Shown: one piece after another, positions 27,626 to 37,328 of the stretch
Layout: the number at the start of each line of letters is the position of its first letter
How positions within the stretch are numbered: position 1 is the stretch's first letter
NCBI RefSeq assembly: GCF_016056305.1
Contig: NZ_JAECZC010000033.1
Coordinates: 1 to 61,302 of the forward strand
Length of the DNA stretch: 61,302 bases
Direction of reading: 5' to 3'
From: Amazonocrinis nigriterrae CENA67
GTDB taxonomy: Bacteria > Cyanobacteriota > Cyanobacteriia > Cyanobacteriales > Nostocaceae
Program-made: the position numbers and the translations under genes
Notes under the pieces: model-generated
What the model saw: the letters and a program-made list of their open reading frames with translations, nothing else
What the model was told of the DNA's origin: nothing
Databases searched by the model: none

Positions 27626-28336
27626 ATGACCGCAACAGCAGACCCCGTGACGTTGATGAAGCAAGAAGTTGGTAAAGCCGCCGCTGCTTTGGTAAAATCA
27701 GGTTCGATTGTTGGGTTGGGTACGGGTTCAACCACAGCTTATACAATTCAGTTTTTGGGCGATCGCCTCAAGTCCGGTGAACTTAAAGATATCGTCGGTA
27801 TCCCTACCTCTTTTCAATCAGAAGTGCTAGCAAAAAAGTACGGTGTTCCTCTCACCACTTTAGATGCTGTTGACCACATTGATATCGCCATTGATGGCGC
27901 TGATGAAGTAGATCCCCAAAAGAATCTGATTAAAGGCGGTGGTGCAGCACATACCCGTGAAAAAGTCGTCGATTACCTAGCAGCACAATTTATAGTCGTG
28001 GTAGATAGTGGTAAATTAGTAGACCGTTTGGGTTCTAGTTTCCCCGTACCAGTGGAAGTCATACCAATGGCCATCACACCTGTGACAAATGCCATTAAAC
28101 AACTCGGTGGTAAACCCGAACTCCGTATGGGTGTGAAAAAAGCTGGCCCAGTAATCACCGACCAAGGAAATTTTGTATTAGATGTCAGATTTGACTCAAT
28201 TGACGACCCGGTGAACCTAGAAAAAACACTGAATAACATTCCCGGTGTTCTGGAAAATGGTATCTTCGTCAACTGTGCAGATTTAGTTTTAGTTGGCGAA
28301 GTTAAAGATGGTCAGCCACTAGTCAGGGAACTGTAA
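27626..28336 (+). CDS. rpiA: Ribose-5-phosphate isomerase A
   Basis: The enzyme interconverts ribose 5-phosphate and ribulose 5-phosphate in the Calvin cycle and pentose phosphate pathway. The 236-residue protein shows [12 protein letters not shown] (31-42), the catalytic DGADEVDP and [11 protein letters not shown] segments, and [11 protein letters not shown]. Length and motifs are normal. The ATG at 27626 is preceded by TTTGAGGA. Confidence 0.97.
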   Translation: MTATADPVTLMKQEVGKAAAALVKSGSIVGLGTGSTTAYTIQFLGDRLKSGELKDIVGIPTSFQSEVLAKKYGVPLTTLDAVDHIDIAIDGADEVDPQKNLIKGGGAAHTREKVVDYLAAQFIVVVDSGKLVDRLGSSFPVPVEVIPMAITPVTNAIKQLGGKPELRMGVKKAGPVITDQGNFVLDVRFDSIDDPVNLEKTLNNIPGVLENGIFVNCADLVLVGEVKDGQPLVREL

Positions 28337-28347
28337 AACATAGTTAA

Positions 28348-28418
28348 ATCTTCGTGTCTTCGTGTCTTTGTGGTAAAAAATTTAAACCACCAAGACACGA
28401 AGACACAAAGAAATTTAA
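28348..28418. repeat. Hairpin repeat after rpiA (TTCGTGTCTT... type), probable terminator
   Basis: The stem CTTCGTGTCTTTGTGGT (28358-28374) pairs with ACCACCAAGACACGAAG (28386-28402) with one mismatch, and AT-rich sequence follows. This fills the first part of the 344-bp rpiA-psbA spacer. It belongs to the same dispersed family as the repeat at 24717. Confidence 0.7.
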
Positions 28419-28680
28419 CTTAGTAAAACTTAAAATAAACATATTGAAAAATACAAATAATTAATGTAGAACGTGATAGTAAGAGCCGGAAAAAGTTTCC
28501 CCTTTGTTCATACATTCTCTCTGGGAAATTTGGTTAATAGCGTTTTCGATGTGAGGTAATTCAGCAGATTTCCGGCGATTAGAGAGAAGGTTTTTTGCAA
28601 AATTATTTGAAAACAACAAAGTTCTCAATTCTTGATGATTTGAGAAAGTTTGTTGTCCCTACTTTATAATCACCAAATCC

Positions 28681-29763
28681 ATGACTACAACTTTAGGAAG
28701 AAGCGAAAGCGGTAGCCTGTGGCATCGTTTTTGTCAATGGATTACTAGCACCGATAATCGGCTTTATGTCGGCTGGTTCGGCGTTTTAATGATTCCTACT
28801 CTGTTGACCGCTACTATCTGTTTCATCATTGCCTTTATTGCTGCGCCTCCCGTCGATATTGATGGGATTCGAGAGCCGGTTTCTGGTTCTTTATTATACG
28901 GCAATAACATCATTACTGGTGCTGTTGTACCCACATCCAATGCTATTGGTTTGCATTTCTACCCACTTTGGGAAGCTGCTTCTATGGATGAATGGCTGTA
29001 CAATGGCGGCCCTTATCAACTAATTATTTTGCACTTTCTCATTGGTATTTTCTGCTGGCTAGGTCGGCAATGGGAATTAAGCTATCGTTTGGGGATGCGT
29101 CCCTGGATTTGTGTTGCTTATTCTGCCCCTGTAGCTGCTGCAACGTCGGTTTTCTTAATTTATCCCATTGGTCAAGGTAGTTTTTCTGACGGGATGCCTC
29201 TGGGAATTAGTGGCACTTTTAATTTCATGTTGGTATTCCAAGCTGAGCATAACATCCTCATGCACCCATTCCATCAGTTTGGTGTAGCGGGGGTGTTTGG
29301 TGGTGCGCTGTTCTCTGCAATGCATGGTTCTTTGGTGTCTTCTTCTCTAGTTAGGGAGACAACTGAAGTTGAATCTGTGAACTACGGCTATAAGTTTGGT
29401 CAAGAACAAGAAACTTATAGCATCGTAGCGGCTCACGGTTACTTTGGACGTTTAATTTGGCAATATGCCAGCTTTAATAACTCGCGTTCGTTGCACTTTT
29501 TCTTGGCTGCTTGGCCTGTGGTTTGTATTTGGTTGACAGCATTGGGCATTAGTACAATGGCGTTTAATCTCAATGGGTTCAATTTCAACCAATCGATACT
29601 TGACTCTGAAGGTCGTGTAATTAATACATGGGCAGATGTATTAAACCGTGCCAATTTGGGTATAGAAGTAATGCATGAACGCAATGCTCACAATTTCCCA
29701 CTTGATTTAGCTACTGCTGAAGCTATGCCTGTGGCTTTACAAGCTCCTACAATTCATGGTTAG
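28681..29763 (+). CDS. psbA: Photosystem II D1 protein, divergent isoform
   Basis: D1 holds P680, TyrZ, pheophytin and QB in the photosystem II core. Residue numbering matches standard D1 exactly (360 residues). The electron-transfer and Mn-cluster residues are intact: Tyr161, Asp170, Glu189, His190, His198, His215, Ser264, His272, His332, Glu333, His337, Asp342 and the Ala344 cleavage site. Residue 130 is Gln, as in low-light forms. It differs from the common D1 at many usually constant sites, for example Ile123-Phe124, Trp126 for Tyr, Gln199-Phe200 for Met-Leu, Trp260 for Phe, Cys282 for Gly and Leu285 for Phe. It is therefore a functional-looking but unusual isoform, probably one of several psbA copies. 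Confidence 0.95.
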   Translation: MTTTLGRSESGSLWHRFCQWITSTDNRLYVGWFGVLMIPTLLTATICFIIAFIAAPPVDIDGIREPVSGSLLYGNNIITGAVVPTSNAIGLHFYPLWEAASMDEWLYNGGPYQLIILHFLIGIFCWLGRQWELSYRLGMRPWICVAYSAPVAAATSVFLIYPIGQGSFSDGMPLGISGTFNFMLVFQAEHNILMHPFHQFGVAGVFGGALFSAMHGSLVSSSLVRETTEVESVNYGYKFGQEQETYSIVAAHGYFGRLIWQYASFNNSRSLHFFLAAWPVVCIWLTALGISTMAFNLNGFNFNQSILDSEGRVINTWADVLNRANLGIEVMHERNAHNFPLDLATAEAMPVALQAPTIHG

Positions 29764-29788
29764 GTCTAGGGTTAATATAATTTAATAG

Positions 29789-29817
29789 CGCTCTCTGATG
29801 TAGAGGGCGTTTTTTTT
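29789..29817 (+). terminator. Rho-independent terminator of psbA
   Basis: The stem CGCTCTCT (29789-29796) pairs with AGAGGGCG (29802-29809), eight pairs with one G-U, and has a 5-nt loop. Eight T residues follow. It begins 26 bp after the psbA stop codon. The rest of the spacer to 30129 holds a GCCAAGACGCCAAGAAGGAG repeat fragment near 29985 and no gene. Confidence 0.85.
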
Positions 29818-30129
29818 ATTGTTAATTTTAAGGGTTAGTAGATTATAAAAAATAACTTGTATACTTGGGTACAGTTGGCTAATTGTAACTATTCTATATT
29901 AGTAAATGTCCTAGTATAAATAGCAATAATTCTTAAAGTTGTCATACGGCTTTTTGCTGAAGATGCACTTAATATTTATCTAACCGCCAAGACGCCAAGA
30001 AGGAGAATGCTAGTTTTTTTGGAGGTAAAGGTGTAATTATTTAAGTGCCAGTTTACAGAAAATTGGTGACAGTTGAATTTTTATTGAGCAATTCAGTATA
30101 AAATCAAAAACTTAAAATCTCTAATCAAC

Positions 30130-31521
30130 ATGGCAGACCTAACTCCCAATTCTAGTTTTAGTTTGACGCTACGCTTGCAGATTCCCAATCGTGTGGGAAT
30201 GTTGGCGTCAGTTACCCAGGCGATCGCAACTACTGGTGGTAATCTCGGTCAAATTGATTTAATCGAACAAAGCCGCAAGGAGTCTACCCGCGATATTACT
30301 GTTGATGCGGCTAGTACTGAACATGCTGAAACCATTGTGCAAGCTATTAAAGCATTACCCGATATCAAGGTGCTGAGTGTCTACGATCGCACGTTCAATT
30401 TACATCGCGGTGGCAAAATTAGCATTGCCAGCAGAATTCCTCTCAAAAGTGTTGCTGATCTAGCAATGGCTTACACGCCCGGAGTCGGTCGGATTTGTAC
30501 TGCGATCGCTCAAGACCCACAAGAAGTTTACAATTTAACTATTAAACAAAATACTGTTGCTATTGTTACAGATGGTAGTGCTGTTTTGGGGTTAGGAAAT
30601 CTCGGCGCAGCTGCTTCTTTGCCTGTAATGGAAGGCAAAGCGATGTTGTTCAAAGAATTTGCTGGTATAGATGCTTTTCCCATCTGTCTTGCTACTCAAG
30701 ATACAGATGAAATTGTCCGTACAGTGAAAAATCTGGCTCCGGTATTTGGCGGTGTAAATTTAGAGGATATCGCTGCACCTCGCTGCTTTGAAATTGAGCA
30801 GAGATTGCGGCAAGAATTAGATATCCCCGTTTTTCACGATGACCAGCATGGTACAGCAATTGTCACCTTGGCAGCTTTGTTTAATGCTTTGAAGTTGGTA
30901 CATAAGTCAATTGCAGAAATCCGCATCGTGATTAATGGTGCCGGGGCGGCTGGGGTAGCGATCGCGCGTTTACTCCGCAAAGCCGGGGCAGAAAAAATCT
31001 GGATGTGCGACTCTAAAGGTATACTCTCTATTAGTCGCACTGACTTGACAGAGGAAAAGCGGGAATTTGCAGTGAAAGCCCAAGGTACTCTAGCGGGTGC
31101 GCTACAAGGGGCAGATGTATTTATTGGTGTCAGTGTTCCGGGAGTTTTGACACCAGAAATGGTGCAAGCAATGGCGAAAGACCCGATTGTGTTTGCCATG
31201 GCTAATCCGATTCCAGAAATTCAACCAGAATTAGTCAGTAAAAATGTAGCAGTTATCGCTACTGGTCGCAGTGATTACCCCAACCAAATTAATAACGTCT
31301 TAGCTTTTCCGGGAGTATTTCGTGGTGCTTTAGATTGTCGGGCACAGACCATTACCACCACAATGTATCTAGAAGCTGCGAGTGCGATCGCGTCATTGGT
31401 GAAACCTTCAGATTTGGATCGGGAGCATATTATTCCTTCAGTCTTTGATGAACGTGTTGTTAGTGCTGTTGCTGCGGCTGTACAACGCGCAGCCCGTGAA
31501 GAAGGTATTGCTCAAAGTTAA
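30130..31521 (+). CDS. NAD(P)-dependent malic enzyme with N-terminal ACT domain
   Basis: The enzyme decarboxylates malate to pyruvate. The 463-residue protein begins with an ACT regulatory domain (about 10-85, [19 protein letters not shown]), which may bind a small effector. The malic enzyme core follows, with [56 protein letters not shown], and a second nucleotide fold [15 protein letters not shown]. The ACT-malic fusion is known in bacteria including cyanobacteria. No operon partner. Confidence 0.94.
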   Translation: MADLTPNSSFSLTLRLQIPNRVGMLASVTQAIATTGGNLGQIDLIEQSRKESTRDITVDAASTEHAETIVQAIKALPDIKVLSVYDRTFNLHRGGKISIASRIPLKSVADLAMAYTPGVGRICTAIAQDPQEVYNLTIKQNTVAIVTDGSAVLGLGNLGAAASLPVMEGKAMLFKEFAGIDAFPICLATQDTDEIVRTVKNLAPVFGGVNLEDIAAPRCFEIEQRLRQELDIPVFHDDQHGTAIVTLAALFNALKLVHKSIAEIRIVINGAGAAGVAIARLLRKAGAEKIWMCDSKGILSISRTDLTEEKREFAVKAQGTLAGALQGADVFIGVSVPGVLTPEMVQAMAKDPIVFAMANPIPEIQPELVSKNVAVIATGRSDYPNQINNVLAFPGVFRGALDCRAQTITTTMYLEAASAIASLVKPSDLDREHIIPSVFDERVVSAVAAAVQRAAREEGIAQS

Positions 31522-31532
31522 TTAAACCTTTG

Positions 31533-31557
31533 CAGGAGCGCAGATTTGACGCTCCTG
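31533..31557 (+). terminator. Hairpin after the malic enzyme gene
   Basis: A perfect 8-bp stem (CAGGAGCG with CGCTCCTG, 9-nt loop) starts 12 bp after the stop. The following sequence is only moderately T-rich (GGATAATTTTTCC), so termination is likely but not certain. The rest of the spacer (31558-31843) is AT-rich, presumably the promoter of the next gene, with no gene seen. Confidence 0.5.
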
Positions 31558-31843
31558 TGGATAATTTTTCCACAAAGCGATCGCTCTGTTCAACACAGAT
31601 AATTTTTAGCTGCTCGTAGCCATTGAGGATGTACTAACTTACACTATCAAACGACAAATAAATATCACCCGATTGGGTGAATACAAGAAAAATATGAGAT
31701 TTTTTTAGTTGATATTTAAAATTTTATTTTGAGTAATTCAGGAAATTTTTTAGTTGTGTTTGTAGATCTTTTGTGTAAACAACAAACACCAATTTTCCCG
31801 AAAGTAATGGGAATTTAGTTACTCAATATAGAGGTTTATCACT

Positions 31844-32266
31844 ATGACTACTTATACAAATGCTCAATTCCGTTCTATCTTATTTGGTTTAGGATATCTG
31901 GCGAAAGATTTTGCTAATCCTGCTCTTGGTTTTCCTGTCACCACTGATAATTCTCCATTCACAGGCAACAAAACTCTACAGGCAATTAGAAACTTCCAAG
32001 CAGATTATGGACTTTTAGTTGATGGCATAGTGGGTGCAAAAACTATGGCAAAAGTAGAAGAAGTAATCAAAATTCTGCAATACGAATTGAACGTAGTCGT
32101 CAATGCGGGTCTACCAAAAGACCAACCCTTTTATGGCCCGAAAACTGTGCAAGCTGTGAAGAAATTTGAAGCCCAATATTATGGAAAAGATGAGCGATTT
32201 GTTACTGGTGTCGCTACCCTAGAACTGCGTAAATATCTAGATGCTATTGCTAAACAAATAGCTTAA
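31844..32266 (+). CDS. Peptidoglycan-binding-domain protein with two repeats
   Basis: The 140-residue protein contains two copies of the PG_binding_1 helical fold: FTGNKTLQAIRNFQADYGL with VDGIVGAKTM (about 42-70), and YGPKTVQAVKKFEAQYYG (about 102-119). There is no signal peptide or catalytic domain, so how it would reach the cell wall is unclear. A strong ribosome-binding site is not obvious, but the ATG follows TAGAGGTTTATCACT. Confidence 0.8.
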   Translation: MTTYTNAQFRSILFGLGYLAKDFANPALGFPVTTDNSPFTGNKTLQAIRNFQADYGLLVDGIVGAKTMAKVEEVIKILQYELNVVVNAGLPKDQPFYGPKTVQAVKKFEAQYYGKDERFVTGVATLELRKYLDAIAKQIA

Positions 32267-32272
32267 TACCGT

Positions 32273-32410
32273 TTCATATCAAGTTCGGCTAATTACTTAC
32301 GATATAGTTGGTTTGGTGGGTAATGGCCAATAGGGAAGAAAATACAGTTTACCAATTCCCAATTCCCGACCCCCACAGATATTATAAGTGTTTAAGCGGA
32401 CATGGTATCA
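32273..32410. repeat. MITE-like family B, copy 1 (complete)
   Basis: The left end TTCATATCAAGTTCGGCTAA is an imperfect inverted copy of the right end TTTAAGCGGACATGGTATCA. Inside are a GGTGGGTAATGGCCAATAGG stretch, CCAATTCCC units, and GACCCCCACAGATATTATAA. Copies lie at 33411-33540 and 37131-37265. The rest of the 32267-32607 spacer is short dispersed repeats; no gene seen. Confidence 0.75.
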
Positions 32411-32607
32411 CTTTCAGGTTGATATAAATCAAAAGCGAATGAAGCGAAGCGGAACGCAAAAGGCTGTTCCGGATTGAAGTTGCAGATCTAATTGTGTTGA
32501 CCGATGACTAATGACAGTCATCAGTTATCGGTCATCGGTCAACGACCTTCTCCTAACCCAGACGCTACGCGAACATGAATAATTATGCTATTTAGATGTG
32601 TTTTAGC

Positions 32608-33354
32608 TTATTCTGGACTTACAAATTCTAAATAGCCATTGCTGAGTTCTTTCACCGCCAAATCATAAAATTGCTTACCATGTTCAGGCGTTGCTAACCC
32701 AGGATTTGAACCCATGCGTCCATCTGGGTAGCGCACTCGAAAGTCACTTGCACCATAAATCTTGTGTCCAGATGCAACTTCTGGTGAGAAGGACACTTGC
32801 TTAATTGCTTCTGGATAAACGTACTGGGTGAGGGCTACTTCACTAGGCGTTGCATGAGAGCCTTCTTGGTCGCCGTATAATTCTTTAGCAAGTTTATATA
32901 CAGAACTGCACATAAACCAGTTAGCAACTTGACATTGTACTAGTTGAGCATTGTTAATCTGCAAATCTTCTAAGTAAGCGTAGGTTTCAGAGAAAGCAGC
33001 TTTGAGGGTGGCGATGTTACCACCGTGTCCATTGATAAAGTAAAACTTGGTAAAACCAGCTTTGGCTAAACAAGTGATGTAGTCTCGCACCAGTTGAATC
33101 ATAGTGGTAGGACGCAGACTTATTGTCCCAGGAAAGGCGGTATGATGCAGTGCCATACCTACATTGATTGTAGGGCCAACGATCGCCCCAGTTGCTTCAC
33201 CCACACCACGAGCGATCGCTTCTGCACAAATAGCATCAGTACCGATTAATCCCGTTGGCCCGTGTTGCTCTGTGGAACCAATAGGGAGAATAATACCTTT
33301 AGACTGCTGTAAATAAACTTCAACTTCCTGCCAGGTACTCAAATGCAGTAACAT
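32608..33354 (-). CDS. Creatininase-family amidohydrolase
   Basis: The 248-residue protein has the metal-binding motifs of the creatininase fold: [13 protein letters not shown] with Glu29 and His31, Asp40 in IGTD, and the [16 protein letters not shown] segment. Family members open cyclic amides such as creatinine or act on formylated pyrimidine precursors; the substrate here is not apparent. It lies between two directly repeated copies of MITE-like family B (32273-32410 and 33411-33540). Confidence 0.88.
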   Translation of the reverse strand: MLLHLSTWQEVEVYLQQSKGIILPIGSTEQHGPTGLIGTDAICAEAIARGVGEATGAIVGPTINVGMALHHTAFPGTISLRPTTMIQLVRDYITCLAKAGFTKFYFINGHGGNIATLKAAFSETYAYLEDLQINNAQLVQCQVANWFMCSSVYKLAKELYGDQEGSHATPSEVALTQYVYPEAIKQVSFSPEVASGHKIYGASDFRVRYPDGRMGSNPGLATPEHGKQFYDLAVKELSNGYLEFVSPE

Positions 33355-33410
33355 TTTTGCTTAACATCCTCATCATAATTGCAGTGGGAAGCAACTTTTT
33401 TTGCTTATTG

Positions 33411-33540
33411 GTGGGTAATGGCCAATAGGGGAGAAAATACAGTTTACCAATTCCCAATTCCCAATTCCCAATTCCCAATTCCCAATTCCCAATTCCCGAC
33501 CCCCACAGATATTATAATTGTTTAAGCGGACATGATATGA
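33411..33540. repeat. MITE-like family B, copy 2 (left end missing) with CCCAATT array
   Basis: From GTGGGTAATGGCCAATAGGG on, this copy matches copy 1, but its CCCAATT heptamer tract is expanded to about seven units (33439-33492). The right end GCGGACATGATATGA adjoins the pseudogene reading frame directly. Confidence 0.78.
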
Positions 33541-33541
33541 A

Positions 33542-33973
33542 CACTATTTTGGCTGTCCCATTAGCAAACAAACCAATGGCAATGGTGTTATCTATATCTA
33601 TAATCCCAAAAGCTTCCGGCGAATATTTCCCCAGTTTCCCAAAAGTAATTTCTCTATTACCTTTGTCAATAACCAAGCGAAATATATTACCCTAAATTTT
33701 AACGCAGACTTTTCTGAATATCCTGGAGATTATAATTACGCTCAAGCTGAAGCCGCAAAATTCTATAATTATATTTTTGAATACCAACCGCCCATCTGGC
33801 AGGAACTTGCTGCCAAATTTGGTGGCAATGAGACTGTCTATTTCTATAAATATTGTCTAGGAGATGGGGTCGCAACAAGTTTTGAGAGATATGGATATAA
33901 GCAATTTACCGATTCTGCTACTTTATCCTATGATGCTCGCTGCGAACCTTCCTACAATCAAAATTCCAATTAA
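33542..33973 (+). pseudogene. 3' fragment of an unrecognised gene, start lost at a repeat boundary
   Basis: One frame stays open from the right end of the family B repeat to TAA at 33971-33973, about 143 codons, and reads like a real protein. Segments include GVIYIYNPKSFRRIFPQF, YITLNFNADFSEYPGDYNYA, and IWQELAAKFGGNETVYFY, then DARCEPSYNQ. There is no ATG, GTG or TTG near its beginning, so the 5' part was probably removed or replaced when the repeat arrived. I do not recognise the family; aromatic and Asn-rich composition suggests a secreted or structural protein. Confidence 0.55.
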
Positions 33974-34056
33974 GTTCTGAAATTTTTGTGTTTTGGAGGA
34001 CAAAGAATACAAGGATATCAGAGAAGTGGTTCCTGATTCTTGGCCTTGAATATTAA

Positions 34057-34425
34057 CTAATCACAGCGATAATACTTTCTTACGTCGCTTCTAATTTCCC
34101 ATGTACAGGACGTGCCGACAGGAAAAGCTACTAAATCTCCTTTACCCATTAGCATCGGTTGTCCTCCATCAGGCGTAACAATAACATCGCCTGTCAAAAA
34201 GTAGCAAATCTCTAGACGATTATATAGCTGTAGTCACATAGGTTAGGACAATGTTCATTCATCAAAGCCTTGAAACAACTGGCTTCCTACTTAGAACTCA
34301 CCCTCAGCGCTTTGCTATATCTCTAGGAATACTTTGTCAACTTATTTTTGCCAAATTGCCCCTTTGAACACACCCAATTGATTGAGACGTTGTTGACTGG
34401 GTTGATGCTCAATTTTAATTTCCAT
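34057..34425 (-). pseudogene. Cupin-domain protein gene disrupted by a MITE-like insertion
   Basis: On the minus strand the gene starts at 34425 with MEIKIEHQPSQQRLNQLG, then has an in-frame TAA after AIWQK. After the insertion it resumes as LEICYFLTGDVIVTPDGG and ends SCTWEIRSDVRKYYRCD at 34057. This is the small single-domain cupin type that is common in cyanobacteria, normally about 90 residues. The codons for Leu-Glu-Ile are present on both sides of the 103-bp insert (34216-34318), the mark of target duplication. No functional protein is expected. Confidence 0.8.
34208..34326. mobile_element. MITE-like family A, copy 2, with flanking 8-bp direct repeat
   Basis: ATCTCTAG occurs at 34208-34215 and again at 34319-34326. 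Between them lies the short form of family A: TATATAGCTGTAGTCACATA, then GGTTAGGACAATGTTCATTC, ending CGCTTTGCTAT. The ends ATATAGC and GCTATAT are inverted repeats. It interrupts a cupin gene. Confidence 0.72.
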
Positions 34426-34447
34426 GGTGTATTATATCTATTTGTAG

Positions 34448-34813
34448 TTAGCAGTAAGACTGGATATCTTCTCCACATTGATCTGCCAAATAACACAAAG
34501 CACGAAAACGCAAGCCTATAAATTGCTCATAAAGTGGATTGAGCTTACACATAGGAGGAATATGAACGATTTTGCGACCAAACAATACTAAATCACGCTC
34601 AAAAGGGCACTGTGCAGGAATAAGTTTAGCAATCAGATGAGCTAATTTACGATTCTGCACTTCTATTTCGTCAAGCCAGTTACGCAATGGTTCCAGTAAA
34701 TCTAATTTGGGTTGAGTAAATTGTTTTTGACTAGTTGCTTGATGATTCACATTCATCAGGTTAATAAAAGCAGGCATAATCATATTCTGATTTTTTGCTT
34801 TGAGTATAGTCAT
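34448..34813 (-). CDS. Mo-dependent nitrogenase C-terminal-domain protein
   Basis: The 121-residue protein carries the domain annotated as Mo-nitrogenase C-terminus in cyanobacteria. It reads LRNWLDEIEVQNRKLAHLIA, IPAQCPFERDLVLFGRK, HIPPMCKLNPLYEQ, and LRFRALCYLADQCGED, with conserved Cys residues. Despite the domain name it is not a nitrogenase subunit, and its role is unknown. It is common in heterocystous species. AAGGAAAATCTTAACT before the ATG is a reasonable ribosome-binding site. Confidence 0.85.
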   Translation of the reverse strand: MTILKAKNQNMIMPAFINLMNVNHQATSQKQFTQPKLDLLEPLRNWLDEIEVQNRKLAHLIAKLIPAQCPFERDLVLFGRKIVHIPPMCKLNPLYEQFIGLRFRALCYLADQCGEDIQSYC

Positions 34814-35938
34814 AGTTAAGATTTTCCTTGTGTTAATAAATCAGTCATCATGTTTGATGATTCCCATGCAATCTAGCCCAACTGTTTCTACGCTTGCTAG
34901 AGTTTTCTGGTAGAACTAAGGCAAGCAAACAATAAATAACTGGCATAGTATTTATGGGTAATCTAGCTGAACTAATTGTTATTTAAACTCAGCAAATGGG
35001 AAATAACTGTCCCGTTAAATACAAAATAACAAAGAAATTCTAAAAGTGGTATTTCTTTAACTTATTAATTACTGATATGACAGATAGTGATCCCCTATGT
35101 TGCCTTTAAATAGCTGGTTTTGAAACTACACAGTACCTTGAATTGCACGGGTACTGGCAAAATGCTCCATTGTTCTTACTCCATATGGGTTTTCTTGACA
35201 TTACTTTTTAAACACTAATAATTTTAGGCTATGCAGTATAAAATAAATTGTTATATATGTTACAGTTCTTAACCTAGAGATTATTTAATAACTAGTACAA
35301 ATTCGTTTGATAAGTACAAACTAATATAGTGATACGGATAACCCATAAAAAACAGGGAGAAGACATTTTACACTTATATGAGGCAAATAGACCCAATAAA
35401 GGCAAATAATATTGAGAATCCATATGAAAAGCTGAAGCTCTGAATCAGGAATAATAATAAAAGTTAGTTATTGAATATTAAAAAAAGAGTAGCTAGTACA
35501 GCAGTTTTTCAGACTACTCAGTAATTGGACATAAATTATATATGGGTCTAGTCAGATAATATGTTTCAAAACCAACTAAAATAGACTTTTGGTATAAGCC
35601 TAAAAGATTTTCAAATCATCCTATAGATGTATTTTGTCTACAAATGAACCAAAAGTGTAGTTTATATTTACACTGCTAATCAGCTAGTAACTGCACTGAA
35701 TAATCTTACAAAGCAAAACACATAATTTGTAGCTTACTTTGGTTTTTTTAAGTATGCGTAGTTTGCAACAATCTTATTGATAATTTTAATACTTCTTCTT
35801 GGTATATCTGTATGAATGTATTCCACTTTGTACAAAGTATGCTTTGAAAAAGCTAAAAAATATGCAATTTTTAATGCGATTTTTCTAATACGATTGTCTT
35901 ACAATTGCACGAGGTATCGAGGAGAGTAAGGCAGTATC
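34814..35938. other. 1.1-kb AT-rich region without a recognisable gene
   Basis: No open frame of useful length and no match to the repeat families in this window was found. Stop codons are dense in all frames. A 22-codon frame at 35379-35447 preceded by GGGAGAAGA is too short to support. The last 60 bp hold AGGAGAGTAAGG, the ribosome-binding region of the MFS gene. The stretch may be an eroded gene or a regulatory or RNA region. Confidence 0.4.
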
Positions 35939-37129
35939 ATGGTTAACTCTTTCAATAGCCGCCCTGAAATTTTATGGCGACAAGTTTGGGGATTAGCCGC
36001 TTTACTAGCAGCGATCATTTTCAGTTGGATGGCATACGGTTTTTATCAGCCTAAAATTTTACGAAAACTAGAATTTGTTGAACTGGCTAGTTGGCTAGGA
36101 ATATTGCAAGGCTTACTTGCAGCAGTTATAGAACCTTTGATTGGAAGAGTTTCCGATCGCATTCAGCAGCGTTTAGGTAGCCGCCTACCGTTGATTAGTG
36201 TGGGAGTCATGCTAGCAGGTTTAATTCTTGTAACTGTATCGCTGTTAGTGGAATATAGCCTACCATTGGGTATACGTTGGATTTTACCAGTGCTGATGAC
36301 TGCTTGGGTGATAGCAATAATTATGTTTCGTGGCCCTGCGATCGCACTTTTAACACAATTCGCACCCATCGCCGAATTACCCCAAGCCAATGCCATCCTC
36401 GTGTTTGTATTTGGGTTAGTAGCAGCCATTGGCTTAATGTGGAATGCCAGACTCTACAGTATGGGTGCATCAATTACTTTTCTTGTGGGAGCGATCGCTT
36501 TAATTTTGGGAGCATACATTTTGCGCTTATTCACTCCCAAACATGTGTTTTATGCTTCTAACCGGAATCAAATTACTGCTAAAACTCCCACAGCGCTGTT
36601 AATTCTGATTTTTGTGATTGGTTTAGCCACAAGTTTGGAAATTAATTTACTATTATCAATATTTCCTCAAGAATTGCAAACTCAGCTGCCAAGATTAAAA
36701 GTAGAATTTATTAAGGCTGAAATCCTTTTTGTGTCAGCGATCGCTTCAGTTCCTTTAGGAGAATGGACAGCAGAATTAGGCCCTAATAAATCTATGTTGC
36801 TTGGCTTGGGGACAATGACAAGTTTAATGGCCCTAACATTACTTAATGACAATAATATCATAGCAATAGGATTAATACTTGCTTTCGGTGTTAGTTTAAG
36901 CATAGTTTTTATCAGTATGATTTCCTTAGTATTAGCTAAAATTCCCCCTCATCGAGCAGGTTTAGGTACTGGATTATATTTTGGTGGTAGCGCTGGGGGA
37001 ACTGCGCTCATCTCTTTGTTAATTAAATTAATCGGGATCAAATCAGTAGGAGCATTTTTGTTAGCTGAGGTTGCTTTTGCAGTAGTGGCTGTGTCTATTT
37101 TTCTGACTAAGAAAATATCAGTTACCTAA
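35939..37129 (+). CDS. MFS permease
   Basis: The 396-residue protein has about twelve membrane segments and the loop 2-3 motif GRVSDRIQQRLGSRLP (near 69-84) of the major facilitator superfamily, in the form seen in sugar/cation symporters. The second half repeats the pattern around PLGEWTAELGPNKSMLLG. Substrate unknown. The gene is preceded by the 1.1-kb empty region and followed immediately by family B repeat copy 3. Confidence 0.83.
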   Translation: MVNSFNSRPEILWRQVWGLAALLAAIIFSWMAYGFYQPKILRKLEFVELASWLGILQGLLAAVIEPLIGRVSDRIQQRLGSRLPLISVGVMLAGLILVTVSLLVEYSLPLGIRWILPVLMTAWVIAIIMFRGPAIALLTQFAPIAELPQANAILVFVFGLVAAIGLMWNARLYSMGASITFLVGAIALILGAYILRLFTPKHVFYASNRNQITAKTPTALLILIFVIGLATSLEINLLLSIFPQELQTQLPRLKVEFIKAEILFVSAIASVPLGEWTAELGPNKSMLLGLGTMTSLMALTLLNDNNIIAIGLILAFGVSLSIVFISMISLVLAKIPPHRAGLGTGLYFGGSAGGTALISLLIKLIGIKSVGAFLLAEVAFAVVAVSIFLTKKISVT

Positions 37130-37130
37130 T

Positions 37131-37265
37131 TTCAGCTAAAACACATTATAGTCAGTTTGCCTGGTAATAGGTAATGGGTAATTGGTAATAGGGAATAGTA
37201 AAAACCAGCAATTACCAATTACCGACCTCCACAGATATCATAAGTATTTAAACGGACATGATATG
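37131..37265. repeat. MITE-like family B, copy 3
   Basis: The left end TTCAGCTAAAACACATTATA is a degenerate form of the copy 1 left end. The right half ACAGATATCATAAGTATTTA and then ACGGACATGATATGA matches copies 1 and 2 closely. It begins two bases after the MFS stop codon. Confidence 0.72.
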
Positions 37266-37328
37266 ACTAATGACTAATGACAAATGACAGTCTTAACCAG
37301 ATAATTTGCAATTTGGACACACAGTAGC

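Noticed and set aside
28665-28670. TATAAT box before psbA
   Set aside because: It lies only 10 bp before the ATG, so transcription from it would give an almost leaderless mRNA. No well-spaced -35 was found, so it was not annotated as the promoter.
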